Positions 1 to 9,059 of a stretch of 64,000 nt of DNA are shown here, in pieces. The notes under the pieces were generated by a model. That model did no database searches. It saw only the letters and a list, made by a program, of their open reading frames with translations, and was not told the DNA's origin. Numbering within the stretch: the first letter of the stretch is position 1; each line of letters opens with the position of its first letter. This stretch comes from UBA4744 sp963707435 (lineage in GTDB: Bacteria; Actinomycetota; Acidimicrobiia; Spongiisociales; UBA4744), in the NCBI GenBank assembly GCA_963707435.1, contig CAVPPF010000006.1, positions 1 through 64,000 of the forward strand, read 5' to 3'. Both the position numbers and the translations under genes were made by a program.

Positions 1-28
1 AAATCCCCTCACCTCCACCCAAGGAACT

Positions 29-53
29 ACCCCCCGTGAGGGCGGGGGGTTTC
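29..53 (+). terminator. Intrinsic terminator-like hairpin
   Basis: Six Cs at 30-35 and six Gs at 44-49 form a GC-only stem around an 8-base loop, followed by TTTCT on the plus strand. It probably ends a plus-strand gene that lies outside the window. The broken beta-lactamase-like gene on the minus strand ends at 68, so the hairpin could act on both strands, although the T-run is only on the plus side. Confidence 0.6.
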
Positions 54-67
54 TCAGGCGATAGCGA

Positions 68-1495
68 TCAGGCCGGGCCGGATCTACCGGTATAGGCCAC
101 CCCAAGCCTGAACACGGCCCACAGCACACCGGTCACTGCGGTTGCGATCAGCGCCAAACCGAAATCGGGCTGGAACAGTCGTATCGTGCCGAGCGGCGCG
201 CCCACCAGGCTCGGCACCAGACTGAGAATGACCCACGCCGCGACGAGCGTGGTGAGCAGCGGGAACCACAGGCTGAACAGGCCGAACATGCCCGATTTCA
301 ACTTGGCGCGTAGCTTGGCGCGGCGAAGCCAGGCCCAGATCATGCTGAGCAAGGTAGATCGATCGGCAGGAGCACCACACCGATGAACAGGGCCTTCTGG
401 GACCATCGGGACCCCTCGCCCTCGTAGTCGAGGTCTAGACGCTCTGGCGGTGATGCCGTTGCGGAGCTGGGTCGTTTCCCCAAAGCCGACTCCGCTTCCG
501 CCGTTGACCAGCACGACAACCCCCTTCTTCTCGGCGGGAACCATCGTGGCGAGCGTTTCGACACCGGGGGTCGACCCGGAATGCCACACACTCCCGTTCT
601 CGTCGTCAAGGTACCAGCCGAAGCCGTAGAACGGCGACGCCGCGCTGGCCGGGCGCATCATCAGCGCCTTGCCTTCGGCGCTCAGCACATCGTCCTGGCC
701 ATTCATCATCATCTGCATGTAGAGCGCCAGATCGCCGGCGCTCGCGATGATCCCACCTGCGGGAGCCGTTCCGCGGCTGGTGGTGTTATCGGCAAGTGGT
801 CGTTTGGTGCCGAACCATGGCCGTGTGCCCGGTCGCCATGGATTCATGGATCTCGCCGTCGGCGACGAAGCTGTGCTCCATGCCGACCGGCTCCAGGATG
901 TTGGCTGCGACATAGGCCTGGTAGTCCTGCCCGCCGACGACTTCGATCAGGCGACCGAGGATCAGGTAGTTCGTGTTCGAGTACTCCCACCGTTCGTCTG
1001 GTTCGTAGGCGGGGGTCACCTCTGCGAGCCGCGTCGACCCGCCGCGCAAGCTCGTCCTTGCCGCTGGTGGCGTCCGTATGCGAGGCGTTGCCTTGCAGTG
1101 TGGAGAAGCCGCTCGTGTGGCTGAGCAGCTGCCGGATCGTGATCGCGCCGGCGGGCCGGCCCGAGAAACCGTCAAGATACTGCGAGACCTCGGCGTCCAG
1201 GTCGACCTCGCCCGCCTCGACCAGTTGCATGACGGCCAGCGCCGTGAAGCTCTTGGAGATCGAGCCGGTCAGGAAAGGCGTGTCCGGCGTGACTTCCCGG
1301 TCGGCTCCGACGCTTGACAACACCGCGCGCGCCGACCGAGGTGATCTCGCCATCGGCCACGACGGCATAGGCCAGGCCCGGCACGCCCGACGCGGGCATC
1401 TCGCTATCGATGAAGTCCTCTATCGATCCCTCCGGTACACCTGCAAGCGAGGCGACACTCAGGCCAATCGCAAGGACCGCTAGAAATGGCCGCAT
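68..1495 (-). pseudogene. Serine beta-lactamase/penicillin-binding-like hydrolase, multiply frameshifted
   Basis: The start has a good ribosome site (GGAGG nine bases before ATG at 1495) and a signal-peptide-like N terminus. Pieces of a class C beta-lactamase/esterase fold then appear in different minus frames. The catalytic SxxK (SISK) lies in the piece around 1368-1050, the YxN motif (YSN) in the piece around 1175-790, and an HSG triad in the 913-68 piece, which ends with two to three hydrophobic helices. Following the protein requires about five frame changes, near 1340, 1050, 850, 440 and 350. The family is known to hydrolyse beta-lactams, esters or peptides, and substrate cannot be told here. 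Either the gene is decaying or the sequence has several indel errors. The rest of the window is nearly free of such breaks. Confidence 0.75.
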
Positions 1496-1704
1496 CGAAA
1501 CAGACCTCCGGTTGGCGTTCGGGCCGACGGCGAAAAAGGGACCCTAACCCGCCTATTCGGGCCGGGCAACACCCTCACCCCTCGCAAACCCCGCCCCCTC
1601 ATCCGGCCCGGTCTGGCCCGGCTGCTCCCTCGTGAACCGCCAGCTCTGCAGTGCAACTCCCACTTCCCCTTCACCGTCTTCGCGCGGAGCCCCGAGGTGT
1701 GGTG

Positions 1705-2443
1705 TCAGTTCTGGACCCGGCGGTTGAGCGCTAGCCATAGGCCGAGCCATCCCTCGCCGATCATCGATGGGATTGCCACCGCTGCGAGGAGCACTCCGGC
1801 GATGGCCTGGTAGTCGGCGAGGGTGGCATGGGCCACCGTGTCGCTCGCATAGGCGACCCCGGCCGCGATCAGGACGACCCCGAGTGTCTTGGACACGAGC
1901 CCGGACCGGATGATGAGCACACCGATGAGTACCAGGTGGATTCCGAAGGCGGCCAGTCCGATCAGCCATGTCGATTCGAACGATTCCATCGCCAGCATCG
2001 TCTGGGCGTTGATCTGGTCGGCGGACAGATAGACGGGCCTGCTCACCAGGAGCAGCACCTGGAAGAACGAGACCAGGCCCACTCCGAGCAACACCGTGTA
2101 CACCAGGCGGAACCAGGCTGCGGCCAGCGACAGGTCCCGGTTCACGTCACGGAATACGACGTGAAGCGCCCAGGCGATCACCACGTCGAGGATGAAGATG
2201 ACCAGGAAGGCGACCAGCCCCAGGCGGAACAGTCCGATTGATTCGGTGATGTTCGCCACTGTGGCGGCGGCGTCGCCGGGCTCGATGAGGCCGTTCACGA
2301 ACCATGAAGTTGGCGAAGATCGCCAGCACGAACATGACCAGGTAGGACACACCGGCGATGCGCGCCGCGCGCCGTGGCGAGAACGCCGCCGCGCCGGCGA
2401 TACCGGCGGGGGAGGGAATGGGGGTGATGGTCCGGGTGGTCAT
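1705..2443 (-). pseudogene. DUF4386-type integral membrane protein, one frameshift
   Basis: Translation starts at ATG 2443 with AAGGAG five bases upstream. The first 48 or so residues (ending ANFMV) are in one frame. The rest (from NGLIEPGD to the stop at 1705) is in another, with the join near 2303, where removing a single C restores the frame. The restored protein is about 245 residues with roughly six hydrophobic segments and looks like the DUF4386 family, whose function is unknown. It lies between the broken beta-lactamase-like gene and the oxidoreductase on the same strand, probably one operon under the TetR operators near 3600. Confidence 0.7.
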
Positions 2444-2509
2444 GGGGTCTCCTTCGAGGTTGTGGGTGGGTGGTGGCGGTCGGGTCGATGTGCGGTCCGC
2501 GATCCGGTC

Positions 2510-3571
2510 TCAGCCGACTCGGGGAGCGTCGCTGTGTCGCATGGTGATCACGGACTTGCCGGTGGCTCGACCGGCTTCGAGGTCGGCGATGGCGGCCGGC
2601 ACCTGGTCGAGGCGGTAGCTCTGTCCGACGGCGGGGACCACGGCGCCGCTTTCGAGGTGGCGGGCCAGGCGTTCGAGGTGGCGGTGGTGCTCTTCGCTGA
2701 TGAAGGTCCGCATCCGCTGCGGCACGAATAGCGAGAGGAGGGTCGCCCGCAGCTGGCGTCCGATCCCGCCGGTCCATCGTCCGCCGCCTTCGCCACCGAC
2801 GATGACGAGCGTCCCGGTGCGGGTGAGCGCCAGGCGGAGCCGCCTGACCGGGTTGAGGCCGCCGGTGTCGACGATGAGGTCGTAGCGAGTGCTGCCGTCG
2901 AGGTAGTCGGTTGTGGTGTAGTCGATCACGCAGTCGGCGCCGAGTGAGCGGACCAGGTCGGTTTTGGCGCCACTCGCCACCCCGGTGACGGTTGCGCCGA
3001 GCGCTTTGCCGAGCTGGACGGCGTAGCTGCCCACCCCGCCGGACGCTCCGATCACCAGCACGTTCTGGCCGGGCTCGATCTTTCCGATGTCGGTGAGCGC
3101 CTGAAGGGCGGTGATGCCCGAGATTGCCGCCACCGCCGCTTGTTCGAAGGTGACGTTGGCGGGCTTGTGGGCGAGCTTGTTCTCCTTGGCGGCGGCATAT
3201 TCGGCGTAGGCACCGCGGCCGATACCGAACACCTCGTCGCCTACCGCGAAGCGGGTGACGTCGTCGCCGACGGCTACGACCCGGCCGGCGACGTCGAGCC
3301 CGGGGACCGGCGTCTTCGGCTTGGTGACACCAAACCCGGCCAGCCGTACCAGGTAGGGGAGGCCGGTCATCAGATGCCAGACCCCCCGGTCGACACCGGC
3401 GGCGTGGACCTCGATCAGTACCTCGTCGGCGTCGATCGCAGGGCGGTCGATCTCGGCGACACGGAGGGTCTCGGCGGATCCGTAGGCCCGCTGGACGATG
3501 GCTCGCATGGTCTGCGGTGTGGGTTCGGTGCCGGTCGGCGCCGTGGTGTGGGGCTGGTTTGACGTGTTCAT
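2510..3571 (-). CDS. Zinc-less medium-chain quinone oxidoreductase-like protein
   Basis: A 353-residue NAD(P)-dependent alcohol dehydrogenase/quinone oxidoreductase of the MDR superfamily. The N-terminal GroES-like half is followed by a Rossmann fold with the nucleotide loop VIGASGGVGSYAVQLGK around residues 170-190. The cysteine ligands of the structural zinc are not evident, which fits the zinc-less quinone reductase branch. These enzymes usually reduce quinones or activated double bonds with NADPH. It is the only intact gene of the 1-4.4 kb cluster, divergent from the TetR gene, and its ATG lies only 24 bases from the nearer operator. That suggests direct repression and a role in handling a reactive or toxic small molecule, but substrate is unknown. 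Confidence 0.85.
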   Translation of the reverse strand: MNTSNQPHTTAPTGTEPTPQTMRAIVQRAYGSAETLRVAEIDRPAIDADEVLIEVHAAGVDRGVWHLMTGLPYLVRLAGFGVTKPKTPVPGLDVAGRVVAVGDDVTRFAVGDEVFGIGRGAYAEYAAAKENKLAHKPANVTFEQAAVAAISGITALQALTDIGKIEPGQNVLVIGASGGVGSYAVQLGKALGATVTGVASGAKTDLVRSLGADCVIDYTTTDYLDGSTRYDLIVDTGGLNPVRRLRLALTRTGTLVIVGGEGGGRWTGGIGRQLRATLLSLFVPQRMRTFISEEHHRHLERLARHLESGAVVPAVGQSYRLDQVPAAIADLEAGRATGKSVITMRHSDAPRVG

Positions 3572-3594
3572 GGTGTTTCTCCCTCTCTGGGTTT

Positions 3595-3642
3595 CGTACT
3601 TAGTACGGTTGGATTTGGACGAAGGTACCCGTACTAAGTACG
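3595..3642. promoter_or_regulatory. Twin TetR-type operators in divergent promoter
   Basis: Two near-identical 13-bp palindromes, CGTACTTAGTACG at 3595-3607 and CGTACTAAGTACG at 3630-3642, sit in the gap between the oxidoreductase (minus) and the TetR gene (plus). They differ only at the central base pair and their centres are 35 bp apart. Placement next to a tetR gene strongly suggests they are its operators and control both directions. Confidence 0.85.
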
Positions 3643-3675
3643 ATTGTCAAGTAGATCTCATCGGAAAGGTGCGAA

Positions 3676-4342
3676 GTGACCGAGGACACGCGACGAGAGA
3701 CCCTCAGCAGAGAGCGGGTTCTCCAGGGTGCGGTGACCCTGGCCGACGAGATCGGGATCGAGGCCCTGACGATCCGCAAGCTCGCCGTGGCGCTCGGGGT
3801 CAAGCCAATGACGATCTACCACCACGTCCCGTCGAAGGAGGAGATCATCGACGGCATGGTCGAGATCGTGTTCAGCGAGATCGAGCTGCCACCGACGGAC
3901 GAGGATTGGAAATCGGCGCATGCGCAAGCGGTGCATCTCCGCCCGGGAGGTGCTCAGGCGCCACCCCTGGGCGGCGCCGCTGATGGAGTCGCGGATGTCA
4001 CCCGGGCCCGCGAACCTCGGTCACCACGAGGCGGTGCTGGCGTGTCTGCGACGCGGCGGATTGTCGCTCCAGATGACCGCCCACGCCTACGCCATCCTCG
4101 ACGGCTTCGTCTACGGCTTCTGCTTCGATGAGGCGGTCCTCCCGGCGCAGGGTACCGGCGAGGAGTTCGCCGAGCTGACCGCCGAGATCGCCGCAGCTTT
4201 CGACCCCGACGACTACCCGCACCTGGTCGAGTTCAGCACCCAGCACGTCTTCCAACCCGGCTACAACTTCGGCGACTCGTTCGAGTTCGGCCTCGACCTC
4301 ATCATCGAGGGCCTGGACGAGGCCTCGAAACGAGAAGCCTGA
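3676..4342 (+). pseudogene. TetR-family regulator, single frameshift
   Basis: GTG start at 3676, preceded by GGAAAGG. The first 80 residues carry a clear TetR helix-turn-helix (ALTIRKLAVALGVKPMTIYHH). The frame then breaks at about 3915-3920, where removing one base in GCGCATGCGC joins it to the C-terminal ligand domain (from MRKRCISAREVLRRHPW) that runs to the stop at 4342. The restored length of about 221 residues is normal for the family. The intact operators argue for recent loss of function or a sequencing indel. A short independent N-terminal protein could still bind DNA but would lack the ligand/dimerisation domain. Confidence 0.8.
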
Positions 4343-4536
4343 CTGCCGAAATCTTCTCGATGCGCTCCCCACGGGAGTTGTTGTCCGCTACCGCGACGCC
4401 AATCCGGGCAACAACGAGAAGACGAAGGATGTGGCGGTCAACGCATAGTGCCGTCGGTTCTTAGCGGGGTCCCGGCGGTTCAAAGCCAGTTGGTGCCCGC
4501 AGTACCCGACGCACTTCCGGCGCGCGACAATGGGAC

Positions 4537-5937
4537 ATGCTCGGATACGACGTGGTGGTAGTTGGGGCCGGCCCGAATGGTCTGGCTGCGGCGGCGCAGA
4601 TGACTCGGGCCGGGAAGCGGGTTCTGGTTGTGGAGCAAGCCGCCGAGATCGGCGGTGGCACCCGCACCGAGGAGCTGACGTTGCCCGGGTTCCTCCACGA
4701 CGTGTGCTCGGCGATCCATCCGCTCGGCGTGGCATCGCCCTTCTTCCGGGATCTGGGGCTCGAGGTCGAGTGGGTGCATCCGGAGATCCCGGTTTCTCAT
4801 CCACTCGGCGGAGGTCGCCCAGCAGGCCTGTTCCGCGACCTGGACGAAAGCACAGCACGGTTCGGTCGGGACGCGGACCGCTACCGGAGGCTGATCGGGC
4901 CGCTCGTGGAACGCGCAGACGAGGTTGTCGAAGGTTTCCTGGGGCCGCTCCGCATCCTTCCCCGGCACCCTATCCCCTTCGCCCGGCTGGCCCTGCCCGG
5001 AGCTCTCCCTGCCTCGACGATCATCAAGCGTTTCTCGAGCGACGAAGTGCGGGCCATCCTCGCCGGGATGGCCGCCCACGCAATCGCACCCCTCAACTCG
5101 AGTCTGACCGGGGGAGTAGCACTCCTCTTCGCCATGAGTGCCCATGCCTCCGGCTGGCCGATGGCGAAGGGTGGATCACAACGCATTGCCGAAGCGCTCG
5201 CCCGGGTGGTGGTGGACGGGGGCGGGTCGATCGAAACCGGGCACCGGGTCAAAAGCCTCGACGAATTCGGCGAGGGGAGTGTTTTTCTCCTCGATGTGAT
5301 GCCGGAGGCCGGACTCAAGCTGGCCGGTGGCCGGGTCGAGCCGGCTTCGCGGCACCGGTGGTCGGGCCGGAAGGTGGGATCATCCGTCTTCAAGGTCGAC
5401 TGGGCGCTCGACGGACCGATTCCGTGGTCCGATGAGCTCAGCGGCCGGGCGGGCACCGTGCATCTCGGCGGCACCTTTGAAGCGGTGATGGCAGCGGAGG
5501 CCGCCGTCCATGCGGGACACCATCCCGAACGACCGTTCGTGCTCCTGGCCCAGCAAACCCCCTTCGATCCAACCCGGGCGCCGGCCGGCAAGCACACCGC
5601 GTGGGCTTACTGCCACGTTCCCCGGGGTTCGGACCTTGACATGACCGGTGCTATCGAGTCCCAGGTGGAGCGATTTGCTCCGGGTTTCCGTGACGTGATC
5701 CTGCAGCGTTCCACTATGGATAGCCGGGCTCTGGAAGCACACAACCCCAACTACGTCGGAGGGGATATAGGCGGCGGAAGCTTCGGCTTTCGGAAGGTCT
5801 TCCAGCTTGGAGGTATCCGGCCGTACCGGATGGCTGAGCGTGTCTATGTGTGCTCTTCCGCCTCGCCGCCGGGGGCAGGCGTCCACGGCATGTGCGGCTA
5901 CTACGCGGCGAAGGCTGCTCTGAGGGCGATGAGGTGA
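4537..5937 (+). CDS. Phytoene desaturase-like FAD-dependent oxidoreductase
   Basis: A 466-residue NAD(P)/FAD-dependent oxidoreductase of the phytoene dehydrogenase/CrtI-like superfamily (COG1233). The N terminus has the dinucleotide-binding motif VVVGAGPNGLAAAAQM and the second conserved stretch of the fold, with EQAAEIGGGTRTEE just after it. The C terminus (PGAGVHGMCGYYAAK) matches the FAD-contacting tail. Family members desaturate or isomerise carotenoids or related polyenes, but many actinobacterial ones have unknown substrates and there are no carotenoid genes nearby. No clear Shine-Dalgarno precedes the ATG. The 190 bases before it hold no gene apart from a short reading frame without recognisable similarity. 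Confidence 0.8.
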   Translation: MLGYDVVVVGAGPNGLAAAAQMTRAGKRVLVVEQAAEIGGGTRTEELTLPGFLHDVCSAIHPLGVASPFFRDLGLEVEWVHPEIPVSHPLGGGRPAGLFRDLDESTARFGRDADRYRRLIGPLVERADEVVEGFLGPLRILPRHPIPFARLALPGALPASTIIKRFSSDEVRAILAGMAAHAIAPLNSSLTGGVALLFAMSAHASGWPMAKGGSQRIAEALARVVVDGGGSIETGHRVKSLDEFGEGSVFLLDVMPEAGLKLAGGRVEPASRHRWSGRKVGSSVFKVDWALDGPIPWSDELSGRAGTVHLGGTFEAVMAAEAAVHAGHHPERPFVLLAQQTPFDPTRAPAGKHTAWAYCHVPRGSDLDMTGAIESQVERFAPGFRDVILQRSTMDSRALEAHNPNYVGGDIGGGSFGFRKVFQLGGIRPYRMAERVYVCSSASPPGAGVHGMCGYYAAKAALRAMR

Positions 5938-5977
5938 AGTGTCGGGCAGAAGGTCGACGGACGTGGGCGGCAGCCCA

Positions 5978-6373
5978 TCAGGACCCGGCCCGGAACCACC
6001 GTCTCAGGACGGACCGCCACTTCGGTTGATGGAGGAGCTCCTGGTGGTGCAGGCACCGGAGCTGGCCGTCCCGGGACACAGCCACCACCCCCCGGCATGC
6101 TTCCGGGCCGTCGACGCACGCCAGCGGTTCCTTGGCGGGAATCCGCTTCACCCGGAACGCAGCCGCCTGGTGGTGGGCGGTGCATCGGAGGCGCCCATCT
6201 TGGCGTTTCACCGGTCGTCCCTCACAGCCGACCGGCCCATCGATGCAGGTCGGGAAACTCAGGGACGTTTGGTCCGCCACCACCCGCGGCCGATCCCGCA
6301 GCCGCTTGCCGCACTCCCGGCACACCTCGTCGTCGTGGTGGTGGGCGGCGCCGCAGCGTGGACAGAGGGGCAT
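5978..6373 (-). CDS. Zinc-ribbon protein with duplicated Cys/His module
   Basis: A 131-residue protein with ribosome site AAGGA seven bases before ATG 6373. Residues 4-21 form a zinc ribbon (CPRC then CREC). Two copies of a module follow, 43 residues apart: C43-x6-C50-x13-C64-x2-HH and C86-x6-C93-x13-C107-x-HH. The copies share the wording C(I/V)DGP and DGxLRC. The tail is basic and aromatic. No known family is recognised beyond the N-terminal ribbon. Each repeat could bind one zinc with three Cys and one or two His. It is divergent from the lipoprotein at 6530, and the overlapping plus-strand frames lack any such pattern. Confidence 0.7.
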   Translation of the reverse strand: MPLCPRCGAAHHHDDEVCRECGKRLRDRPRVVADQTSLSFPTCIDGPVGCEGRPVKRQDGRLRCTAHHQAAAFRVKRIPAKEPLACVDGPEACRGVVAVSRDGQLRCLHHQELLHQPKWRSVLRRWFRAGS

Positions 6374-6516
6374 GTGTATTCCTTCTCCAGTTGAGAACCT
6401 ACTCGTTTCTCGTCCGGGGGGACCGGCGGTCGCCCGGGTGTTCGAGAAGCTGCCCGTCGCCGAACGATCAAGATCGACCCGTCCCGGGCCGATATTTCGT
6501 TCATCCGCATACCCGG

Positions 6517-6522
6517 TAAGGT
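6517..6522 (+). promoter_or_regulatory. TAAGGT -10-like box, seven bases before ATG 6530
   Basis: TAAGGT fits the actinobacterial -10 pattern TANNNT and ends seven bases before the start codon, with no Shine-Dalgarno between. Transcription would begin at or next to the A of the ATG, giving a leaderless mRNA. One of several such sites in this window. Confidence 0.5.
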
Positions 6523-6529
6523 CTCGTCG

Positions 6530-7855
6530 ATGAATCGCTGGAAGCTCAATCTCAGGCTGCTCGCCACCGTCGTCGCCGGGGCCGCGCTGGCCTCCGCCTG
6601 TGCGGAGACTCCTTCCGTCGTCACAACCACAACAACCACGGTGGCCACCACGTCAACCACCGGGGATCCGACCACCACTATTGCCCTGGATCCGGTTCAG
6701 GCTGCCCTGCGAGCCCAGATCGACGAACTCATCGAGACGACCGAGGATCTGCGGGAACTCGACTTTCTGGAGCCACCCACCGTGACGATCGTCAGTGACG
6801 AGGAGCTGGCAGCCCGGGTCCGCGAGCAGATCGAAGAGGAACTCGACCCGGCGGAGCTTGCCCGGGATACCGCCGTTCAGGTGTTGCTGGGGCTGATCGG
6901 TCCCGACCTGGATCTGCTCGATCTGTACACCGACCTGTACTCCGAACAGGTCGCCGGGTACTACGACGGCGAGCTGGCCGAGATGGTTGTCCCGGCGGGT
7001 ACCGAGCTGAGCGGACTCCAGAAGGTGACGCTGGTCCATGAGCTCACCCACGCCTTGACCGACCAGCATTTCGATTTCGATGGCGTCATCGAACAACTCG
7101 ATGAAGAGGATCGCTTTGATGAGCTGAGCGCATTGCAGGCGGTCATCGAGGGTGACGCCTCGTTCACCGAATTGCTGTACGTGACCGAACTCTCGACGGA
7201 GGAGAAGATCCAGATCGTCACCGAGTCGCTCGACCAGGATACGTCGGTGTTTGACAACACGCCCCGGTTCATCCAGGAACTCCTCTTCTTCCCCTATATC
7301 AAGGGGGCCGACTTCGTCGAGACCTTGTGGAGCAGTGAAACCGGTTTCGACCGGGTCAATACCGCGTACCTGGAGCGCCCGACGACCACCGAACAGATCT
7401 ACCACCCCGAGCTGTACCAGAAGGGTGAGACCGCCGCACCGGTCGCGCTCCCGGATACGCAGCTCGAAGGGTACGAGGCAGAGGAGGAAGCCGTTTGGGG
7501 CGAGGTCTCGTTCAGGGTGATGTTTGAGCAAGGTTTGGGCGCCGAGCAGGCCGCCACGGCGGCTGCCGGCTGGGGCGGGGATCGATACCGCGTCTTGTGG
7601 AACGGCGAAGATGTGGCCTATGCACTGGTCTACGTGGGAGACACGAGCGAGGATGCCGCTGAGATGTACGAGGCGCTGGTGGCGTACGCAACGGCAGTCA
7701 TGAACGTGGGAGAGCCGGAGTCCAACGAAACGAACACCAGCTTCGTCGGCGACGACTACGCCTACGCCGCTATTTCCGGAGACCGGGTGCTCTTTGTCGC
7801 TTCATCCGATCCGGAGGCCGGACCGGCGGTGGTGGCCGCCTTCTCCGACTTCTGA
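6530..7855 (+). CDS. Secreted HExxH putative metalloprotease lipoprotein
   Basis: A 441-residue lipoprotein: signal peptide with lipobox LASAC (Cys24), then a Thr-rich linker to about residue 55. Around residues 170-174 it has HELTH, the zinc-metalloprotease HExxH motif, inside TLVHELTHALTDQHFDFD. About 40 residues further on, EGDAS may give the third zinc-binding or glutamate ligand of a gluzincin-like fold. The remainder is acidic. This resembles actinobacterial membrane-anchored proteins annotated as hypothetical with peptidase signature. Location outside the membrane follows from the signal, and the substrate is unknown. It is followed after 21 bases by rsmI, which has its own -10-like box. 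Confidence 0.75.
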   Translation: MNRWKLNLRLLATVVAGAALASACAETPSVVTTTTTTVATTSTTGDPTTTIALDPVQAALRAQIDELIETTEDLRELDFLEPPTVTIVSDEELAARVREQIEEELDPAELARDTAVQVLLGLIGPDLDLLDLYTDLYSEQVAGYYDGELAEMVVPAGTELSGLQKVTLVHELTHALTDQHFDFDGVIEQLDEEDRFDELSALQAVIEGDASFTELLYVTELSTEEKIQIVTESLDQDTSVFDNTPRFIQELLFFPYIKGADFVETLWSSETGFDRVNTAYLERPTTTEQIYHPELYQKGETAAPVALPDTQLEGYEAEEEAVWGEVSFRVMFEQGLGAEQAATAAAGWGGDRYRVLWNGEDVAYALVYVGDTSEDAAEMYEALVAYATAVMNVGEPESNETNTSFVGDDYAYAAISGDRVLFVASSDPEAGPAVVAAFSDF

Positions 7856-7864
7856 GCAGTCTCC

Positions 7865-7870
7865 TAAGGT
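7865..7870 (+). promoter_or_regulatory. TAAGGT -10-like box, six bases before rsmI ATG
   Basis: TAAGGT ends six bases before ATG 7877 and there is no Shine-Dalgarno in the gap, the spacing expected of a leaderless transcript. Confidence 0.5.
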
Positions 7871-7876
7871 GACGCC

Positions 7877-8713
7877 ATGAGCGGCCGCCTCGTCATCTGC
7901 GCAACCCCTATCGGGAACCTGGGAGATGCCTCGCCGCGCCTCACCGAAGCATTGCGTAGTGCCGACGTGGTCTATGCCGAGGATACGAGGCGTTCCCGGG
8001 TGCTCCTCACCGCCCTGGGCCTCGACCGGTCACTGCGGTCCTATTTCGTCGGCAACGAGGAACAGCGTGCCGGCGAGCTGGCCGGGTATCTCGAGGCCGG
8101 ACAGACCGTCGTCCTGATCACCGATGCCGGTATGCCCGCCATTTCCGATCCGGGAGTGAGTGCCGTGCAGGCCGCCAGGAACATCGGAGCGGACGTGCAC
8201 GTCATCCCCGGTCCGAGTGCGGTTACGGCAGCTCTGGCAGTCTCCGGGTTCGATGCTCAACGGTTCGTATTCGAAGGCTTCTTGCCGAGAAAGGGCCCCG
8301 AGCGCAAGGCCCGGTTGAGGTTCCTGGCGTCGGAAGAACGGACCATCGTCCTGTTCAGCGCCACCCACCGGGTAGCCAGGGATATCGCCGATCTGGCTGC
8401 TCACCTGGGTGCCGACCGGCCGATCGCCGTTTGCCGGGAAATGACCAAACTTCACGAGGAAGTCAGATGGGAGACCCTGGCGGAGGCGGTCTCCGACCTG
8501 GAAGAACGGGGACCCAGAGGCGAATACACGATCGTGATCGAAGGGGCGGCTCCGGCCGAACCGGATCTCGATGCAGCTCTGGCAGAGGCCCTGCGGCGTA
8601 TCGAGGGGGGCGAGAACCTGGCGGCCGCCGTCCGAACGGTGGCCGCCGAACACGGTGTGCGGAGACGGCAGCTCTATGAGGCCGCGCTGGGCGTAACGAA
8701 CCAAACCCCTTGA
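7877..8713 (+). CDS. rsmI: 16S rRNA (cytidine-1402-2'-O)-methyltransferase
   Basis: A 278-residue RsmI. It has the typical N-terminal stretch CATPIGNLGD, then AEDTRRSR near residue 35, the DAGMPAISDPG loop around 88-98 and IPGPSAVTAAL near 113-123, all features of the tetrapyrrole-methylase-like fold that binds S-adenosylmethionine. The family 2'-O-methylates C1402 in the decoding centre of 16S rRNA. Length is normal. It converges on the abrB-like gene, whose end lies 23 bases away. In Bacillus the same two genes are also neighbours. Confidence 0.95.
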   Translation: MSGRLVICATPIGNLGDASPRLTEALRSADVVYAEDTRRSRVLLTALGLDRSLRSYFVGNEEQRAGELAGYLEAGQTVVLITDAGMPAISDPGVSAVQAARNIGADVHVIPGPSAVTAALAVSGFDAQRFVFEGFLPRKGPERKARLRFLASEERTIVLFSATHRVARDIADLAAHLGADRPIAVCREMTKLHEEVRWETLAEAVSDLEERGPRGEYTIVIEGAAPAEPDLDAALAEALRRIEGGENLAAAVRTVAAEHGVRRRQLYEAALGVTNQTP

Positions 8714-8736
8714 AGCGATGCTGAAGAGAACCGAAC

Positions 8737-8970
8737 CTAGGCCAGCTGTGCCCTGCAGCCGGCGCAGATGCCCTTGCCTTTGAATGACCCCACGTCGTCG
8801 GTTGATCCGCAAAAGGTGCAGGTTGCTTCCAGTTTGCGAATGACGATCGCGTCTCCTTCGACGGCAATCCCCAGCTGATCGCCTTCGCGGATATTGAACA
8901 GTCTGCGAGTTTCAGCGGGGATCACGATTCTCCCCAGGTCGTCGATCTTCCGGGCAATACCGGTGTCCAT
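8737..8970 (-). CDS. AbrB/SpoVT-type regulator with zinc-ribbon tail
   Basis: A 77-residue protein started at ATG 8970, chosen because GGGAGG lies six bases upstream. Longer in-frame starts lack a ribosome site. Residues 1-46 form a SpoVT/AbrB swapped-hairpin DNA-binding domain (GIARKIDDLGRIVIPAE, then REGDQLGIAVEGDAIVIRK). The C terminus carries CxxC pairs (CTFC and CAGC) separated by FKGKG, a small zinc ribbon like that of clostridial AbrB proteins. AbrB-type proteins are transition-state or stress regulators that bind as multimers. It is transcribed away from tatD, and their start codons are 128 bases apart. Confidence 0.9.
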   Translation of the reverse strand: MDTGIARKIDDLGRIVIPAETRRLFNIREGDQLGIAVEGDAIVIRKLEATCTFCGSTDDVGSFKGKGICAGCRAQLA

Positions 8971-9059
8971 GCCACCTCCCTGCTGAGGACAGAAGTCCCG
9001 TGACCCGGTGCCCTGATGGGTGCCTGGTTCTTCCAGAGCATACCCAAGGAGCGCGCCCA

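Noticed and set aside
5939..6394. Plus-strand frame over the zinc-ribbon gene
   Set aside because: The minus strand has the ordered Cys/His pattern and a good ribosome site. The plus-strand translation has neither.
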